Positions 8,348 to 18,999 of a DNA stretch of 64,000 nt are shown in pieces; position 1 is the stretch's first letter; each line of letters opens with the position of its first letter. The DNA is from Bradyrhizobium sp. CER78 (GTDB lineage Bacteria; Pseudomonadota; Alphaproteobacteria; Rhizobiales; Xanthobacteraceae): assembly GCF_029846235.1 (NCBI RefSeq), contig NZ_JARVWP010000003.1, forward strand, positions 124,001-188,000, given 5' to 3'. The position numbers and the translations under genes are program-made. Under the pieces are notes generated by a model. It was given only the letters and a program-made list of their open reading frames with translations. It did no database searches and was not told the origin of the DNA.

Positions 8348-9688
8348 ATGTCACGGAAGAAGCTTTCGCGCCGAGAATTCGTTGCAGCGACAGCGCTGTC
8401 ATCGGCGGCGCTCATCACAGCCCCCTACGTGCGTGGCGCCTACGCAGCCGGCAAGCTCTCGATGGGCTTCTGGGATCACTGGGTGCCGGGCGCGAACAGC
8501 GCCTCCACCGAGCTCGTCAATGAATGGGCCGCCAAGGAAAAGGTCGAGGTTCAGCTCGACTACATCACCAGCCAGGGCAACAAGAACATCGTCACCATCG
8601 CCGCCGAGGCGCAGGCGAAATCCGGTCACGATATCTTCCAGATGCCGACATGGTGGCCGCAGGCCAATGCCGAGCTGCTCGAGCCGGTCAACGACATCAT
8701 GGACCCGCTGATCAAGCTGAACGGCGAGGTCAACGGCACGGTGAAGTATCTGGGCCAGGCCGACGGCAAATGGCTCGGTGTTCCCGCCAGCGTCGGCAGC
8801 CAGATCAAGGGCCCCTGCTCGCGCATCGACCTGATGAAGAAATACGCCAACATCGACGTCCAGGAGATGTACCCGGCTGGAAGCCCGCCGAAAGCGGATA
8901 ACTGGACCCTCGACACATTCCTCAAGGCGGCCGAAGCCTGCCACAAGGCCGGCTTCCCGTTCGGCATCGGTCTCGGCGAGACCAGCGACAGTGTCGACAC
9001 CGCCGGCGCGATCTTCCAGTCGTTCGGCGCGCAGCTGGTCGATGCCAAGGGCAACCTCACGGTCAAGACCGACGCGGTGCGCCAGTCGCTCGACTACTAC
9101 AAGAAGCTGCTCGCCTTCCTGCCGCCCGATGTCTCCGCATGGGACGATGCCTCCAACAACAAGTGGCTGGTGGCGGGCAAGGGCGCGATGATCATGAACC
9201 CGCCGAGCGCCTGGGCGGTCGCCAAGCGCGATGCCCCGCAGGTCGCGGAGCAATGCTGGACGCACGGCTTCCCGGCCGGACCCAAGGGACGCTTCGCGCC
9301 CTATCTGCCGTTCTTCTGGTCGATCTGGTCGTTCTCGAAGAACAAGGAGGCGGCCAAGAGCCTGCTGTCGTTCCTGTCGCAACCCGCATCGATCGAGAAG
9401 ATGGTGGTCGCGAGCGGCGGCTACGATCTGCCGGCCTACGAAAAGCTCACGACGCTGAAGGTCTGGGAAGAGATCGGACCGCCGAAGGGCACGCTCTATC
9501 ACTACCCGAACCCCTATAAGCACCAGACGCTATCGATCGCGGCCTCGCCCGCGCCGCCCAAGGTCGCCCAGCAGATCTACTTCCAGGCCACGCTGACCAA
9601 GATGTGCCTGCGGTACCACCAGGGTGAGGCCATGGAAAAGACGCTTGCCTGGGCCGAGGGCGAGTGTGAAGGCTTCATGCGAAGCTGA
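8348..9688 (+). CDS. ABC importer periplasmic solute-binding protein (family 1, Tat-exported)
   Basis: A 446-residue extracellular solute-binding protein of the sugar-type family. The N-terminus KKLSRREFVAATALSSAAL is a twin-arginine signal followed by a cleavage region near AYAAGK. The mature part has the usual two-lobe pattern, including VEVQLDYITSQG and a C-terminal ALSIAASPAPPKVAQQIY region. GGGAGGGA precedes the ATG at 8348 closely. Two permease genes and an ATPase follow, forming a complete importer. The ligand is not readable. The downstream dehydrogenase and amidase suggest an amide- or hydroxyacid-containing compound rather than a simple sugar. Confidence 0.88.
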   Translation: MSRKKLSRREFVAATALSSAALITAPYVRGAYAAGKLSMGFWDHWVPGANSASTELVNEWAAKEKVEVQLDYITSQGNKNIVTIAAEAQAKSGHDIFQMPTWWPQANAELLEPVNDIMDPLIKLNGEVNGTVKYLGQADGKWLGVPASVGSQIKGPCSRIDLMKKYANIDVQEMYPAGSPPKADNWTLDTFLKAAEACHKAGFPFGIGLGETSDSVDTAGAIFQSFGAQLVDAKGNLTVKTDAVRQSLDYYKKLLAFLPPDVSAWDDASNNKWLVAGKGAMIMNPPSAWAVAKRDAPQVAEQCWTHGFPAGPKGRFAPYLPFFWSIWSFSKNKEAAKSLLSFLSQPASIEKMVVASGGYDLPAYEKLTTLKVWEEIGPPKGTLYHYPNPYKHQTLSIAASPAPPKVAQQIYFQATLTKMCLRYHQGEAMEKTLAWAEGECEGFMRS

Positions 9689-9804
9689 CGACAGGCGAGC
9701 TCTCGCGCGACCGCCTTTGGTGCTGGCCGCGCGAGCTCTCGTCTCTACTTCCCGGCCGCCGAACCGGCGAGCTGTGCAACCAACCCGCGCGAGGGACCTG
9801 CGTT

Positions 9805-10743
9805 ATGGTTGATGTCGCATTCCAGCCCAACCGCACGGCGGCGGCCCAGTCAGGGCGACGGCGTGTCGGCCTGCGCAACGCGCTGCGGCGCAAATCAATG
9901 TCGGCGTTCCTGATGACGCTGCCGTTGATCCTCCTGATCGCGATCCTGGTGATCTATCCGGCGATCTATTCGCTACATCTGGCGACGCTGAACAAGGCGA
10001 TGACGAAGTTTGTCGGCTTCGGCAATTTCGAGTTCCTGTTCAAGCGCGAAACCTTCTGGCTGGTGGTCAAGCAATCCTGCATTTTCGCGATCTCCGCGGT
10101 GATCTTCAAGGCGCTGATCGGTTTCATCGTCGCGCACTTCGTGCACAACGTGCCCGCCAACAAGCAACGCAAGTGGCGCGGCATGCTGCTTGTGCCGTGG
10201 GTGATCCCGCCGGCAATGAGCACGCTGGCCTGGCTGTGGCTGTTCGACCCGTCCTACAGCGCCTTCAACTACACGCTGTCCTTCTTCGGCATCGGTCCGA
10301 TCCCGTGGACCGGGGATGCGATGTGGGCGCGCTTCTCGGTGATCCTGGTCAACGTCTGGTACGGCGCGCCGTTCTTCATGATCATGTATCTGGCGGCGCT
10401 GAAATCGGTGCCCGAGCAGCTCTATGAGGCGGCCGCGATCGACGGCGCCAATTGGTGGCAGCGGATCTGGTACGTGACGCTCCCGATGATGCGCAACATC
10501 ATCGCGATCACGACGCTGTTCTCGCTGATCGTGACGTTCGCCAATTTCGACATCGTGCGCATCCTGACCGCGGGCGGACCGCTCGACCACACCCACATCT
10601 TCGCGACATGGGCGTTCCGCGTCGGCATCGAGGGCAGCGATATTCCGCTCGGCGCCAGCGTCTCGCTGTTCATGGTGCCGATCCTCGCGATCGCGGCGAT
10701 CTTCATCCTGCGCGATATCACCAAACGCGGGAACGAAGCCTGA
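9805..10743 (+). CDS. ABC importer permease, first subunit (MalF/UgpA type)
   Basis: A 312-residue inner-membrane permease with six predicted helices. The EAA loop reads PEQLYEAAAIDGANWWQRIW, the coupling helix that docks on the ATPase. The N-terminal 30 residues are Arg-rich and cytoplasmic. It follows the binding-protein gene with a 116-bp gap and overlaps the next permease by one base, indicating one transcription unit. Substrate specificity comes from the binding protein. Confidence 0.9.
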   Translation: MVDVAFQPNRTAAAQSGRRRVGLRNALRRKSMSAFLMTLPLILLIAILVIYPAIYSLHLATLNKAMTKFVGFGNFEFLFKRETFWLVVKQSCIFAISAVIFKALIGFIVAHFVHNVPANKQRKWRGMLLVPWVIPPAMSTLAWLWLFDPSYSAFNYTLSFFGIGPIPWTGDAMWARFSVILVNVWYGAPFFMIMYLAALKSVPEQLYEAAAIDGANWWQRIWYVTLPMMRNIIAITTLFSLIVTFANFDIVRILTAGGPLDHTHIFATWAFRVGIEGSDIPLGASVSLFMVPILAIAAIFILRDITKRGNEA

Positions 10744-11654
10744 TGAGCACGGTGACGATCGACAAGTCGGGACCGACCCGCAAGGTCAAGTACGGCAGCA
10801 TGAGCCGCGACCGGACCTGGGCACTGCGCTGGTCTTATTTCTTCCTGACGCTGTTCGCGATCTTCTCGCTGACGCCACCATTCTACATGCTGATCACTTC
10901 GCTGAAGGGCAGCGCGGAGATATCGGCGGCGACCAATCCGTGGTGGGTGCACCAACCCACGCTCGAGAATTACGTCCAGCTGCTGACCTCGAACCAGTTC
11001 CTGCGCTTCTTCTGGAATTCGGCCTGGGTCTCGATCATCGTGGTCACCATCACGATGCTGATCAGCGTGCCGGCCGCCTTTGCGCTGGCGCGGATGAAAT
11101 TCTGGGGCTCGGCGACGCTCGCGACCGGCGTGTTCCTCACCTACCTCATCCCGGACAGCCTGTTGTTCATCCCGCTGTTCAAGATGTTCGCGGTGTTCGG
11201 CGACTGGACCGGCATCCAGCTCGTCAATCGCTGGTACGTGCTGCTGTTCATCTATCCGACGCTGACGGTGCCATTCTGCACCTGGATCATGATCGGGTAT
11301 TTCGCCTCGATCCCGAAAGAGCTGGACGAAGCCGCGATCATCGACGGCGCGAGCTGGTTCCAGACGCTGACCCGGATCTTCATCCCGGTCGCACTGCCCG
11401 GCCTGATCGCGGCGACGATCTTCGCCTTCACGGTCTCCTGGGCCCAGTTCCTCTATCCCCTGGTGTTCACCACCTCGACGGATCAGCTCGTGCTGCCGGT
11501 CGGCATCATCACCACCCTGATCAAGGGTGACGTCTTCAACTGGGGACAGATCATGACCGGCGCCCTGCTCGGCGCCGCGCCGCCGCTGATCATCTACGCC
11601 TTCCTGATGGACTACTACATTGCCGGCCTGACTGCCGGTGCGACAAAGGGTTGA
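10743..11654 (+). CDS. ABC importer permease, second subunit (MalG/UgpE type)
   Basis: A 303-residue permease with six transmembrane segments and the EAA loop PKELDEAAIIDGASWFQTLT. Its ATG at 10743 shares one base with the TGA of the first permease, so translation is probably coupled. An in-frame upstream extension of the reading frame lies within the previous gene and is not used. The ATP-binding subunit starts 21 bp downstream. Confidence 0.9.
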   Translation: MSTVTIDKSGPTRKVKYGSMSRDRTWALRWSYFFLTLFAIFSLTPPFYMLITSLKGSAEISAATNPWWVHQPTLENYVQLLTSNQFLRFFWNSAWVSIIVVTITMLISVPAAFALARMKFWGSATLATGVFLTYLIPDSLLFIPLFKMFAVFGDWTGIQLVNRWYVLLFIYPTLTVPFCTWIMIGYFASIPKELDEAAIIDGASWFQTLTRIFIPVALPGLIAATIFAFTVSWAQFLYPLVFTTSTDQLVLPVGIITTLIKGDVFNWGQIMTGALLGAAPPLIIYAFLMDYYIAGLTAGATKG

Positions 11655-11675
11655 ACGCGACAAGGGTAGGAATTC

Positions 11676-12776
<1,101 letters not shown>

Positions 12777-12805
12777 CGGCGCACAAGAAACCTCAAGGGC
12801 AGGAA

Positions 12806-13795
12806 ATGGCCACCAACAAGAAGAAGATCTTCATCACCCAGACTCTGTCTCCGGGGGCGCGGGTCCTCCTCAACGAGCGGGACGACGTCGAACTCATCGA
12901 ATTTCCCAACCTGATCTCGGCCAAGGACTTCCAGGCGATGCTGGAGCAGCACGCGCCGGTCCATGGCGTGGCGCTCGGCGCGACCCGCTTCGGCGAGGCT
13001 GAGCTCGAGGCCTCCAAGGGCATGCTGGTGGTGACCCGGATCGGCGTCGGTTACGACGCCGTCGACGTGCCCGCGCTGTCGGCCCGCAAGGTGCCGCTGA
13101 TGGTCGCAGGCACCGCGAACTCGCCGTCGGTCGCAGAGCATGCCTTGTTCATGATGCTGACGCTGGCCAAGCGCGCGCAGGAAATGCACGCGATGGTGAA
13201 AGACGGCACCTGGGCGAGCCGGCTCGGCGTGCTGCCGTTCGACCTCTACGGCAAGACGGTCCTGATCGTCGGCTTTGGCCGCATCGGCACCCGCACAGCC
13301 AAGCGTTGCCTTGCGATGGAAATGAACGTGCTGGTCTACGACCCGTACAAGCCCGCCAGCGAGATCACTGCGGCCGGCTGCGAGGCGGTGCCGAGCCTCG
13401 AGGCGGCGCTGCCGCGGGCGGATTTCGTCACGATCCATTGCCCGAAGTCGCCCGAGACCGTCGGCCTGTTCAACGCTGCGCGGATCAGGCTGATGAAGCC
13501 GACCGCGTATCTCATCAACACGGCCCGCGGCGGCATCGTGGACGAGAAGGCGCTGCACGACGCGCTGGTGTCGGGCAAGCTCGCCGGCGCAGGCCTCGAC
13601 GTGTTCGAGGTCGAGCCTCCGCCGGTCGGCCAGCCGCTGCACGCCCTGCCGAATGTGATCATGGCACCGCATGTCGCCGGCGTGACCGTCGAGGCCGTCG
13701 ATCGCATGAGCGAACAGACCGCGCGCAATATCCTGAGCGTGCTGGACGGCAATCCGCTGCGCCAGAACGTGATCAACCAGGACGTGCTCGGCTGA
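12806..13795 (+). CDS. D-2-hydroxyacid dehydrogenase (SerA/phosphoglycerate dehydrogenase-like)
   Basis: A 329-residue NAD-dependent D-2-hydroxyacid dehydrogenase. The Rossmann motif GFGRIGTRTA is near residue 155. The catalytic Arg is in NTARGG, the Glu in EVEPPP and the His in APHVAG. It lacks the C-terminal ACT domain of long SerA enzymes, so it is a short catabolic-type member rather than the serine biosynthesis enzyme. AGGAAATG gives a tight ribosome-binding site. Its place between an ABC importer and an amidase suggests it oxidises or reduces an acid released from the imported substrate. Confidence 0.87.
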   Translation: MATNKKKIFITQTLSPGARVLLNERDDVELIEFPNLISAKDFQAMLEQHAPVHGVALGATRFGEAELEASKGMLVVTRIGVGYDAVDVPALSARKVPLMVAGTANSPSVAEHALFMMLTLAKRAQEMHAMVKDGTWASRLGVLPFDLYGKTVLIVGFGRIGTRTAKRCLAMEMNVLVYDPYKPASEITAAGCEAVPSLEAALPRADFVTIHCPKSPETVGLFNAARIRLMKPTAYLINTARGGIVDEKALHDALVSGKLAGAGLDVFEVEPPPVGQPLHALPNVIMAPHVAGVTVEAVDRMSEQTARNILSVLDGNPLRQNVINQDVLG

Positions 13796-13863
13796 GCTTT
13801 CATCGATCCTCGTTCACGCCGCGGCCGATCCGCATGATCGGCCCGGCGATGCGGAGCACCTAA

Positions 13864-15288
13864 ATGGCCTTCAAGGAATTCGGCAACTCCGATGCGGTCG
13901 GTCTCGCCGAGCTGGTCCGCAACAAGGACGTGACGCCGAAGGAGTTGCTCGACGAGGCGATCGCGCGCACCGCCGCGATCGACCCCAAGATCAACGCCGT
14001 TGTCGTCAAGCATTACGACTACGCCGAGCGCCAGATCGCCAAGGGCCTGCCTGACGGCCCGTTCACCGGCGTGCCGTTCCTGCTGAAGGACCTTGATCTG
14101 CTCGCGGGCACCCGCACCACGTCGGGCGCCAGCCTGCTGAAAGACTTCGTCGCAGACCACAACGGGACGCTGACACAGCGCTTCCTCGATGCGGGTCTTG
14201 CGATCTTCGGCAAGAGCGCGAGCCCGGAATTCGGTCTGATGCCGACGACGGAATCCCGTCTGTTCGGCCCGACCCGCAATCCCTGGAATCTCGAGCATTC
14301 CTCCGGCGGCTCGTCCGGCGGCGCCGGGGCTGCGGTCGCGGCGCGTATCCTGCCCGTCGCGCATGCCAGCGACGGCGGCGGCTCGATCCGAATTCCAGCC
14401 TCCGCCTGCGGTGTGTTCGGCATGAAGCCGACGCGCGCCCGCAACCCCTGCGGTCCCGACCGCGGCGAAGGCTGGGGCGGCTTCTCGGTCGGCCATGTGC
14501 TCAGCATCAGCGTGCGCGACAGCGCGGTCATGATGGATGCGATCCATGGTCCGGAGCCGTCGAGCCTCTACGTCGCGCCGCCGCCGGAGCGGCCGTTCTC
14601 GCAGGAAGTCGGCCGCGACCCTGGTCAGCTACGCATCAGCTTCACCGACAAGTCGCCCTACGGCGATGCCATTGATCCGGAGATATCAGCGGCGGTCCGC
14701 GACGTTGCCAAGCTGCTGGCTGGCCTTGGTCATCATGTCGAGGAGCGCGCGCCACAGCTTGCGGCCGATCCCGCCGCGCTCATGACCACGATCGTCGGCG
14801 GCAACACGGCGCTGACCATCCGCTTGCTCGAGCAGCGGGTCGGGCGCACCCTGACGTCGGACGATGTCGAGCGCCTGACGCTCGCGAGCGGCCAGAACTC
14901 GGCCAAGATGGTCCCGGCCGATTATGTCGCCGCGCAGCTTGCGGCATTCCAGGTCTCGCGCGGGCTTGCGACCTTCTTCGAGGGCTGCGACGTCTTCCTC
15001 AGCCCGACCCTGTGTGCGCCGCCGCTCCGCCTCGGCGAGTTGAACACCATGTCCGAGGATCTGAGCCACATCGCGCCGGCGCTGCGCCGCTACATGCCGG
15101 GCACCTCGATGTTCAACATGTCCGGGCAGCCGGCGATGTCGGTGCCGCTGGCCTGGAACAAGGCAGGGCTGCCGCTCGGTATGATGTTCGCGGCCAAGCT
15201 CGGCGAGGAAGGACTGCTGTTCCGCCTCGCCGGCCAGCTCGAGCAGGTCCGTCCCTGGAAGGACCGCCGTCCGCCGGTTTGCGCCTAG
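13864..15288 (+). CDS. Amidase signature family hydrolase
   Basis: A 474-residue amidase. The Ser-cisSer-Lys triad is visible: Lys75 in GVPFLLKDLD, cis-Ser150 in SSGGSSGGAGAA and nucleophile Ser174 in GGGSIRIPAS. The family hydrolyses C-N amide bonds (EC 3.5.1.-). No signal peptide is seen, so it acts in the cytoplasm. It follows the dehydrogenase by 68 bp and probably closes the importer operon. A role in opening an imported amide is inference; GatA is unlikely because gatC and gatB are absent. Confidence 0.9.
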   Translation: MAFKEFGNSDAVGLAELVRNKDVTPKELLDEAIARTAAIDPKINAVVVKHYDYAERQIAKGLPDGPFTGVPFLLKDLDLLAGTRTTSGASLLKDFVADHNGTLTQRFLDAGLAIFGKSASPEFGLMPTTESRLFGPTRNPWNLEHSSGGSSGGAGAAVAARILPVAHASDGGGSIRIPASACGVFGMKPTRARNPCGPDRGEGWGGFSVGHVLSISVRDSAVMMDAIHGPEPSSLYVAPPPERPFSQEVGRDPGQLRISFTDKSPYGDAIDPEISAAVRDVAKLLAGLGHHVEERAPQLAADPAALMTTIVGGNTALTIRLLEQRVGRTLTSDDVERLTLASGQNSAKMVPADYVAAQLAAFQVSRGLATFFEGCDVFLSPTLCAPPLRLGELNTMSEDLSHIAPALRRYMPGTSMFNMSGQPAMSVPLAWNKAGLPLGMMFAAKLGEEGLLFRLAGQLEQVRPWKDRRPPVCA

Positions 15289-15390
15289 CGCTATCAAGCG
15301 AAGCGCCTAGCTGACAAAGGATAGTCAGATCAGGTAGATAGGAAGGGCGTCGGCGCGATTCCGCCGGCGTCGTGCCTGGGAGACCGAACC

Positions 15391-16056
15391 GTGAGCGACC
15401 CGACCGACAATGCGCTTGCCGCGATCGCGAGCATTCTCGATCAGACCAAGACACCTCCCGAGAAGGCCACGTCGCCCGACAAGACGGCGGACAAAGCATC
15501 CGAGCCGACTGAGGGTCCGCCGGTCTCCATCGCGATGCCGCCGCCCCTGCCCTCGTCGGTCGAAGTCGTTACCGTCGAGACCGTATCCATCAAGACCGTG
15601 ACCATCGAGGCCGCGCCCGCCGAACCGGCGGCCGTCGAGCCGGCACCAACCGAGGAGCCCGCGCCGATCGAACAGGCTCAGCCGGTCGCGCCGGCTGAGC
15701 CGAGTGAGCCCGAGCTGAGTGAACCCGAGCCGAGCGCGCCGGAGCCGGAGCCGGAGCCGATCCAGCCGCCTCAACCGATCGAGGCCAATGGCTATTCCAA
15801 GTCCGGCCCGGGCCCGATGGCCGCGCTACGCTTCCGCTGGACGGTGCGCCAGGACGGCGCCCAGTACTATGTCGACGAGACCGTCGGCGAAGGATCGGCC
15901 CCTCTGGTCAACGGCCCCATGGACCGGGACGCCGCGATCAAATTCGTCGACGATCGCGAGGCCGAAGCGCGGCGGCGCTTCGAGCATTTCAAGCACGAGA
16001 TCGCCAGCCGCACCGCTGCCGCCCTGCGGATGAGCCGGGACAGCAACGAGGCCTAA
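15391..16056 (+). CDS. Pro/Glu/Ala-rich protein with conserved C-terminal domain, unknown function
   Basis: A 221-residue acidic protein. Residues about 20-130 are a low-complexity Pro-Glu-Ala-Val-Thr stretch, probably unstructured. The last 90 residues form a compact domain with MAALRFRWTVRQDGAQYYVD, a conserved EAEARRRFEHFKHEI helix and no catalytic motif. The start is GTG at 15391. It overlaps the convergent DUF1993 gene by 4 bp. I recognise no family. The extended linker could tether the C-terminal domain to a partner. Confidence 0.65.
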   Translation: MSDPTDNALAAIASILDQTKTPPEKATSPDKTADKASEPTEGPPVSIAMPPPLPSSVEVVTVETVSIKTVTIEAAPAEPAAVEPAPTEEPAPIEQAQPVAPAEPSEPELSEPEPSAPEPEPEPIQPPQPIEANGYSKSGPGPMAALRFRWTVRQDGAQYYVDETVGEGSAPLVNGPMDRDAAIKFVDDREAEARRRFEHFKHEIASRTAAALRMSRDSNEA

Positions 16057-16577
16057 CCCTGCGGCGGCCTCGGCGGTCCGAGAAAGTCCTTCTTCGCGAG
16101 ATCGACGCCGGCATGGCGCAGGATGTCGTAGGCAGTTGCGATATGGAAGAAGAACTGCGGAACGCTGAAGGTCAGGATCAGGGACTTGCCGGTGAATGGC
16201 CTGGTCGCGCCGCTGCGGAACGTGAAGACGACATCCCTGTCGGCGGCGGCGTCGATCACCTCCCGTGGCAGGCCCTGCGCAAAATCAATCGTGGCGGCTA
16301 TCCGCGCTTTCAACTCCGCAATGTCCGGCTCCGCCTCTGCGAAGGCGAGCGGCGCGCGCCCCGCCAGCAACGCGCAGCTCAGCACGACGTGCCGGTTCGC
16401 CTCCCCGATCTGCTGGCGAAGGCTGTACATGTTCGGCGCGAGCCGCATTCCGAGCAACACGTCGGGATCGAACTTGCGCGCCCTGCTGTGCGCCTCGGCA
16501 TGATCGAGCAGCGCGGAAAGATTGCGCAGATACGGCAGATAGACGCCGACGGATGCTTCATGGAGCGAGATGGTCAC
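16053..16577 (-). CDS. DUF1993 family protein
   Basis: A 174-residue helical protein. ISLHEASVGVYLPYLRNLSALLDHAEAH at the start, a middle ADRDVVFTFRSGATRPFTG and the closing FSVPQFFFHIATAYDILRHAGV match DUF1993, a DinB-like four-helix-bundle family of unknown function. The putative metal His residues of DinB are partly present. No signal peptide is seen. It converges with the Pro/Glu-rich gene and is divergent from the pheC-like gene, separated by 86 bp. Confidence 0.82.
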   Translation of the reverse strand: MTISLHEASVGVYLPYLRNLSALLDHAEAHSRARKFDPDVLLGMRLAPNMYSLRQQIGEANRHVVLSCALLAGRAPLAFAEAEPDIAELKARIAATIDFAQGLPREVIDAAADRDVVFTFRSGATRPFTGKSLILTFSVPQFFFHIATAYDILRHAGVDLAKKDFLGPPRPPQG

Positions 16578-16663
16578 TTTTGCCCTCGCGATGCTGGCTC
16601 GATCGCTTCATCTGGTCTAAATGCTCCGCAATGACATGTCATCGGAATTGACGGAGACGTTTG

Positions 16664-17437
16664 ATGTTTCGCGCGCTGGCCGGCCTCACTCTCGCTTTGC
16701 TTCTTTCCGCCGCACATGCGCAGCAGGCGCCATCCCGGCTCGATGAGATCGTCAAGCGCGGCACGCTGCGCGTCGGGATGACCGGCGACTACCTGCCCTT
16801 CACGGCGCTCGACAAGGAGACCAAGGCGTTTCGCGGCTTCGACGTTGACATGGCGCAATCGCTCGGCAAGGCGCTGGGCGTCAAAGTCGAGTTCGTGCCG
16901 ACATCGTGGCCGCAAATGACCAGGGATTTCGAGGCCGACAATTTCGACATCGCGATGGGCGGCGTCTCCATCACCTTCGACCGGCAGAAGAAGGGCCTGT
17001 TCTCGACCCCGATCATGCACGAGGGCAAGACGCCGATCGCGCGCTGCGCCGACAAAGGCAAGTTTGAGACGCTCGCCGAGATCGACAAGCCGGGCACCCG
17101 CGTCATCGTCAATCCCGGCGGCACCAATGAGCGCTTTGCGCGCGCCAATGTGAAGACCGCCGATATCCGCGTCTTCAACGACAACACCAAGATCTTCGAC
17201 GAGATCGCCAAGGGCGATGCCGACCTGATGATGACCGACGCGTCCGAGACGCGCTATCAGCAGAAGCTGCATCCCGGCGTGCTCTGCGCCGTGCATCCCG
17301 ACAAGCCGTTCGACTTCGCGGAAAAGGCCTACTGGATGCAACGCGACGTCGCCTTGAAGGCGTTCGTCGACCAGTGGCTTCACATCACGCACGAAGACGG
17401 CAGCTATGCGAAGATCTACGCCGCATGGTTCGAATAG
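16664..17437 (+). CDS. pheC: Periplasmic cyclohexadienyl dehydratase (PheC-like)
   Basis: A 257-residue secreted protein built on the solute-binding-protein fold, with a signal peptide cut near AHAQQ. It matches the PheC pattern: GTLRVGMTGDYLPF, ADNFDIAMGGVSITFDRQ, VNPGGTNERFARANVKTADI and PFDFAEKAYWMQRD. PheC converts prephenate to phenylpyruvate and arogenate to phenylalanine in the periplasm (EC 4.2.1.51/91). ATG 16664 is preferred to TTG 16661 because GGAG lies 7 bp upstream. A plain amino-acid binding protein is the alternative, but no ABC permease is adjacent. Confidence 0.75.
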   Translation: MFRALAGLTLALLLSAAHAQQAPSRLDEIVKRGTLRVGMTGDYLPFTALDKETKAFRGFDVDMAQSLGKALGVKVEFVPTSWPQMTRDFEADNFDIAMGGVSITFDRQKKGLFSTPIMHEGKTPIARCADKGKFETLAEIDKPGTRVIVNPGGTNERFARANVKTADIRVFNDNTKIFDEIAKGDADLMMTDASETRYQQKLHPGVLCAVHPDKPFDFAEKAYWMQRDVALKAFVDQWLHITHEDGSYAKIYAAWFE

Positions 17438-17620
17438 CCTGCGGCATCAGACCCGCGTGCCCAAAAATTGATGCGCTCGGCCTGAAACCGAACCGCGATC
17501 CAATGCTTTGAACCAAAGCTCTCAGGACTCGACTCATGTTTTGACCGTGATCTGGGGCACGTTCAACGAGGCGGCTACCAAATAGCCTTGCGAACGGGAT
17601 TCCCTGCACTGGAGATCGAG

Positions 17621-18424
17621 ATGAAGAAGCTTCTGGCGATCGCCACGCTTGTGCTGGCGAGTACAGTGACAGCGCAGGCACAATACACGTTCGATTACGG
17701 CGGCCGCACCATCCGCATCGATCCGGACCGTGGAACGGTTTCCATTCCCGGCGTCTACGACAATACCGGCCGCAGCTCCAAGCGCGCCACGCACAAAGAC
17801 GCCGAGCAGAAGCGCGAGAGCGCTCCGAAGGACGCCAGGACGGATTCTCCGTCTCCGCCCGTCACGCCACCCACGGCCACTGCATCACCCTCTCCGGCTG
17901 CGGTTGATCACGCCGCTGCCCCGGCGGCGCCGGCAGCCGCAACGGCAGAGCCCGCGAACACGAGCGTCGCGCCGCCGCCGGCTACAGCGGCGACCGCACC
18001 GCCACCACCACCGGCGCCACCTGCTGTGCAGCAAAGCGCAGCGCCGGCGGCCAGTCCCATCCCACCGCAAACGGTCGGCGCCGCATCACCTGCACCCAAG
18101 CCTGCAGCGAACCCCGTGCAGGCAGCCAACTCGCCGCTCGGCGTCTGGCTGACCGAGGAAAAGGAAGGCAAGGTCCGCATCGAGCAATGCGGCGCCAATC
18201 TCTGCGGTTACTCGGTCGACAAGAAATCGAACGCCAATGGCGAACAGGTTCTGATCAACATGAAACCCGGCAAGGACAAGTGGAGCGGCCGCATCTTCGA
18301 TCCGAACAGCGGCAGCACCTACGATTCCACCATCGCGCTGAAGAGCCCCGACACCCTGCGCGTGGAGGGCTGCGCGTTCGGCGGCATGTTCTGCGGCGGC
18401 CAGACCTGGACGCGGGTGAATTGA
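17621..18424 (+). CDS. Secreted DUF2147 domain protein with Ala/Pro linker
   Basis: A 267-residue exported protein. The signal peptide KKLLAIATLVLASTVTAQAQ is followed by a short beta-rich N-terminal part and a roughly 100-residue Ala/Pro/Thr linker. The C-terminal DUF2147 domain starts at SPLGVWLTEEKEGKVRIEQC and contains GRIFDPNSGSTYDSTI. DUF2147 is a calycin-like periplasmic domain of unknown function. ATG 17621 has GGAG just upstream and starts the signal peptide, so it is chosen over the in-frame codon at 17588. A repeat and a bidirectional hairpin separate it from the convergent cupin gene. Confidence 0.82.
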   Translation: MKKLLAIATLVLASTVTAQAQYTFDYGGRTIRIDPDRGTVSIPGVYDNTGRSSKRATHKDAEQKRESAPKDARTDSPSPPVTPPTATASPSPAAVDHAAAPAAPAAATAEPANTSVAPPPATAATAPPPPPAPPAVQQSAAPAASPIPPQTVGAASPAPKPAANPVQAANSPLGVWLTEEKEGKVRIEQCGANLCGYSVDKKSNANGEQVLINMKPGKDKWSGRIFDPNSGSTYDSTIALKSPDTLRVEGCAFGGMFCGGQTWTRVN

Positions 18425-18430
18425 TCTCCT

Positions 18431-18515
18431 GTAGCCCGGATGAAGCGCAGCGAAACCCGGGGACCTTGCCGCGGGAAAGATCGCCCCGGATTGCGCTTCG
18501 CTCCATCCGAGCTAC
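18431..18515. repeat. Bradyrhizobium-type intergenic palindromic repeat (GTAGCCCGGATG class)
   Basis: GTAGCCCGGATG at the left end pairs with CATCCGAGCTAC at the right, with GCGCAGCGAAACCCGG and CCGGATTGCGCTTCGC inside. I recognise this as a common intergenic palindrome in Bradyrhizobium and relatives. Confidence 0.7.
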
Positions 18516-18522
18516 GAAAGCA

Positions 18523-18552
18523 AAAGCCCCGCTCACGAGCGGGGCTTTCTGT
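18523..18552. terminator. Bidirectional terminator between DUF2147 and cupin genes
   Basis: AAAGCCCCGCT at 18523-18533, loop CACG and AGCGGGGCTTT at 18538-18548 form an 11-bp stem with A-rich and T-rich flanks. It can serve both convergent transcripts. Confidence 0.8.
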
Positions 18553-18571
18553 CTTGGCGGGCAACGACGGC

Positions 18572-18976
18572 TTAGCCGACCTTGCCGTTGTATTCCTCGT
18601 CGGTGACGTGCTCCATCCAGGTCGAGTAGACGCCGTCGAGTGCCTCCTGCATGGCGATGTGGGTCATGCTGTTGTCGGGCGACGCGCCGTGCCAGTGCTT
18701 CTCGTTCGGCGGAATCCAGACCACGTCGCCGGGGCGGATCTCCCGGATCGGCCCGCCCTTGGCCTGCACGCGGCCGATGCCCGAGATCACGTAAAGCGTC
18801 TGCCCGAGCGGATGGGTGTGCCAGGCGGTGCGGGCACCGGGCTCAAACGACACCCGCGAGGCGTTCAGCCGGGCCGGTGCCGGCGCCATGTTGATCGGGT
18901 CCTGCAGCACGCTGCCGGTGAAATTCTCCTTCGGCGCGCGGCGGGTCGGCCGCGAGCCGGAAACGTGGATATCCAT
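18572..18976 (-). CDS. Cupin domain protein
   Basis: A 134-residue single-domain cupin. Motif 1 reads WHTHPLGQTLYVISGIG and motif 2 reads PGDVVWIPPNEKHWHGA, giving the usual His and Glu/Gln metal ligands. Similar proteins are annotated as hydroxynitrile-lyase-like or carboxymuconolactone-type cupins. It begins 23 bp after the RraA-family gene on the same strand, so the two are probably co-transcribed. The substrate is unknown. Confidence 0.82.
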   Translation of the reverse strand: MDIHVSGSRPTRRAPKENFTGSVLQDPINMAPAPARLNASRVSFEPGARTAWHTHPLGQTLYVISGIGRVQAKGGPIREIRPGDVVWIPPNEKHWHGASPDNSMTHIAMQEALDGVYSTWMEHVTDEEYNGKVG

Positions 18977-18999
18977 GGGGTTACCTCCCTCTCTTGACG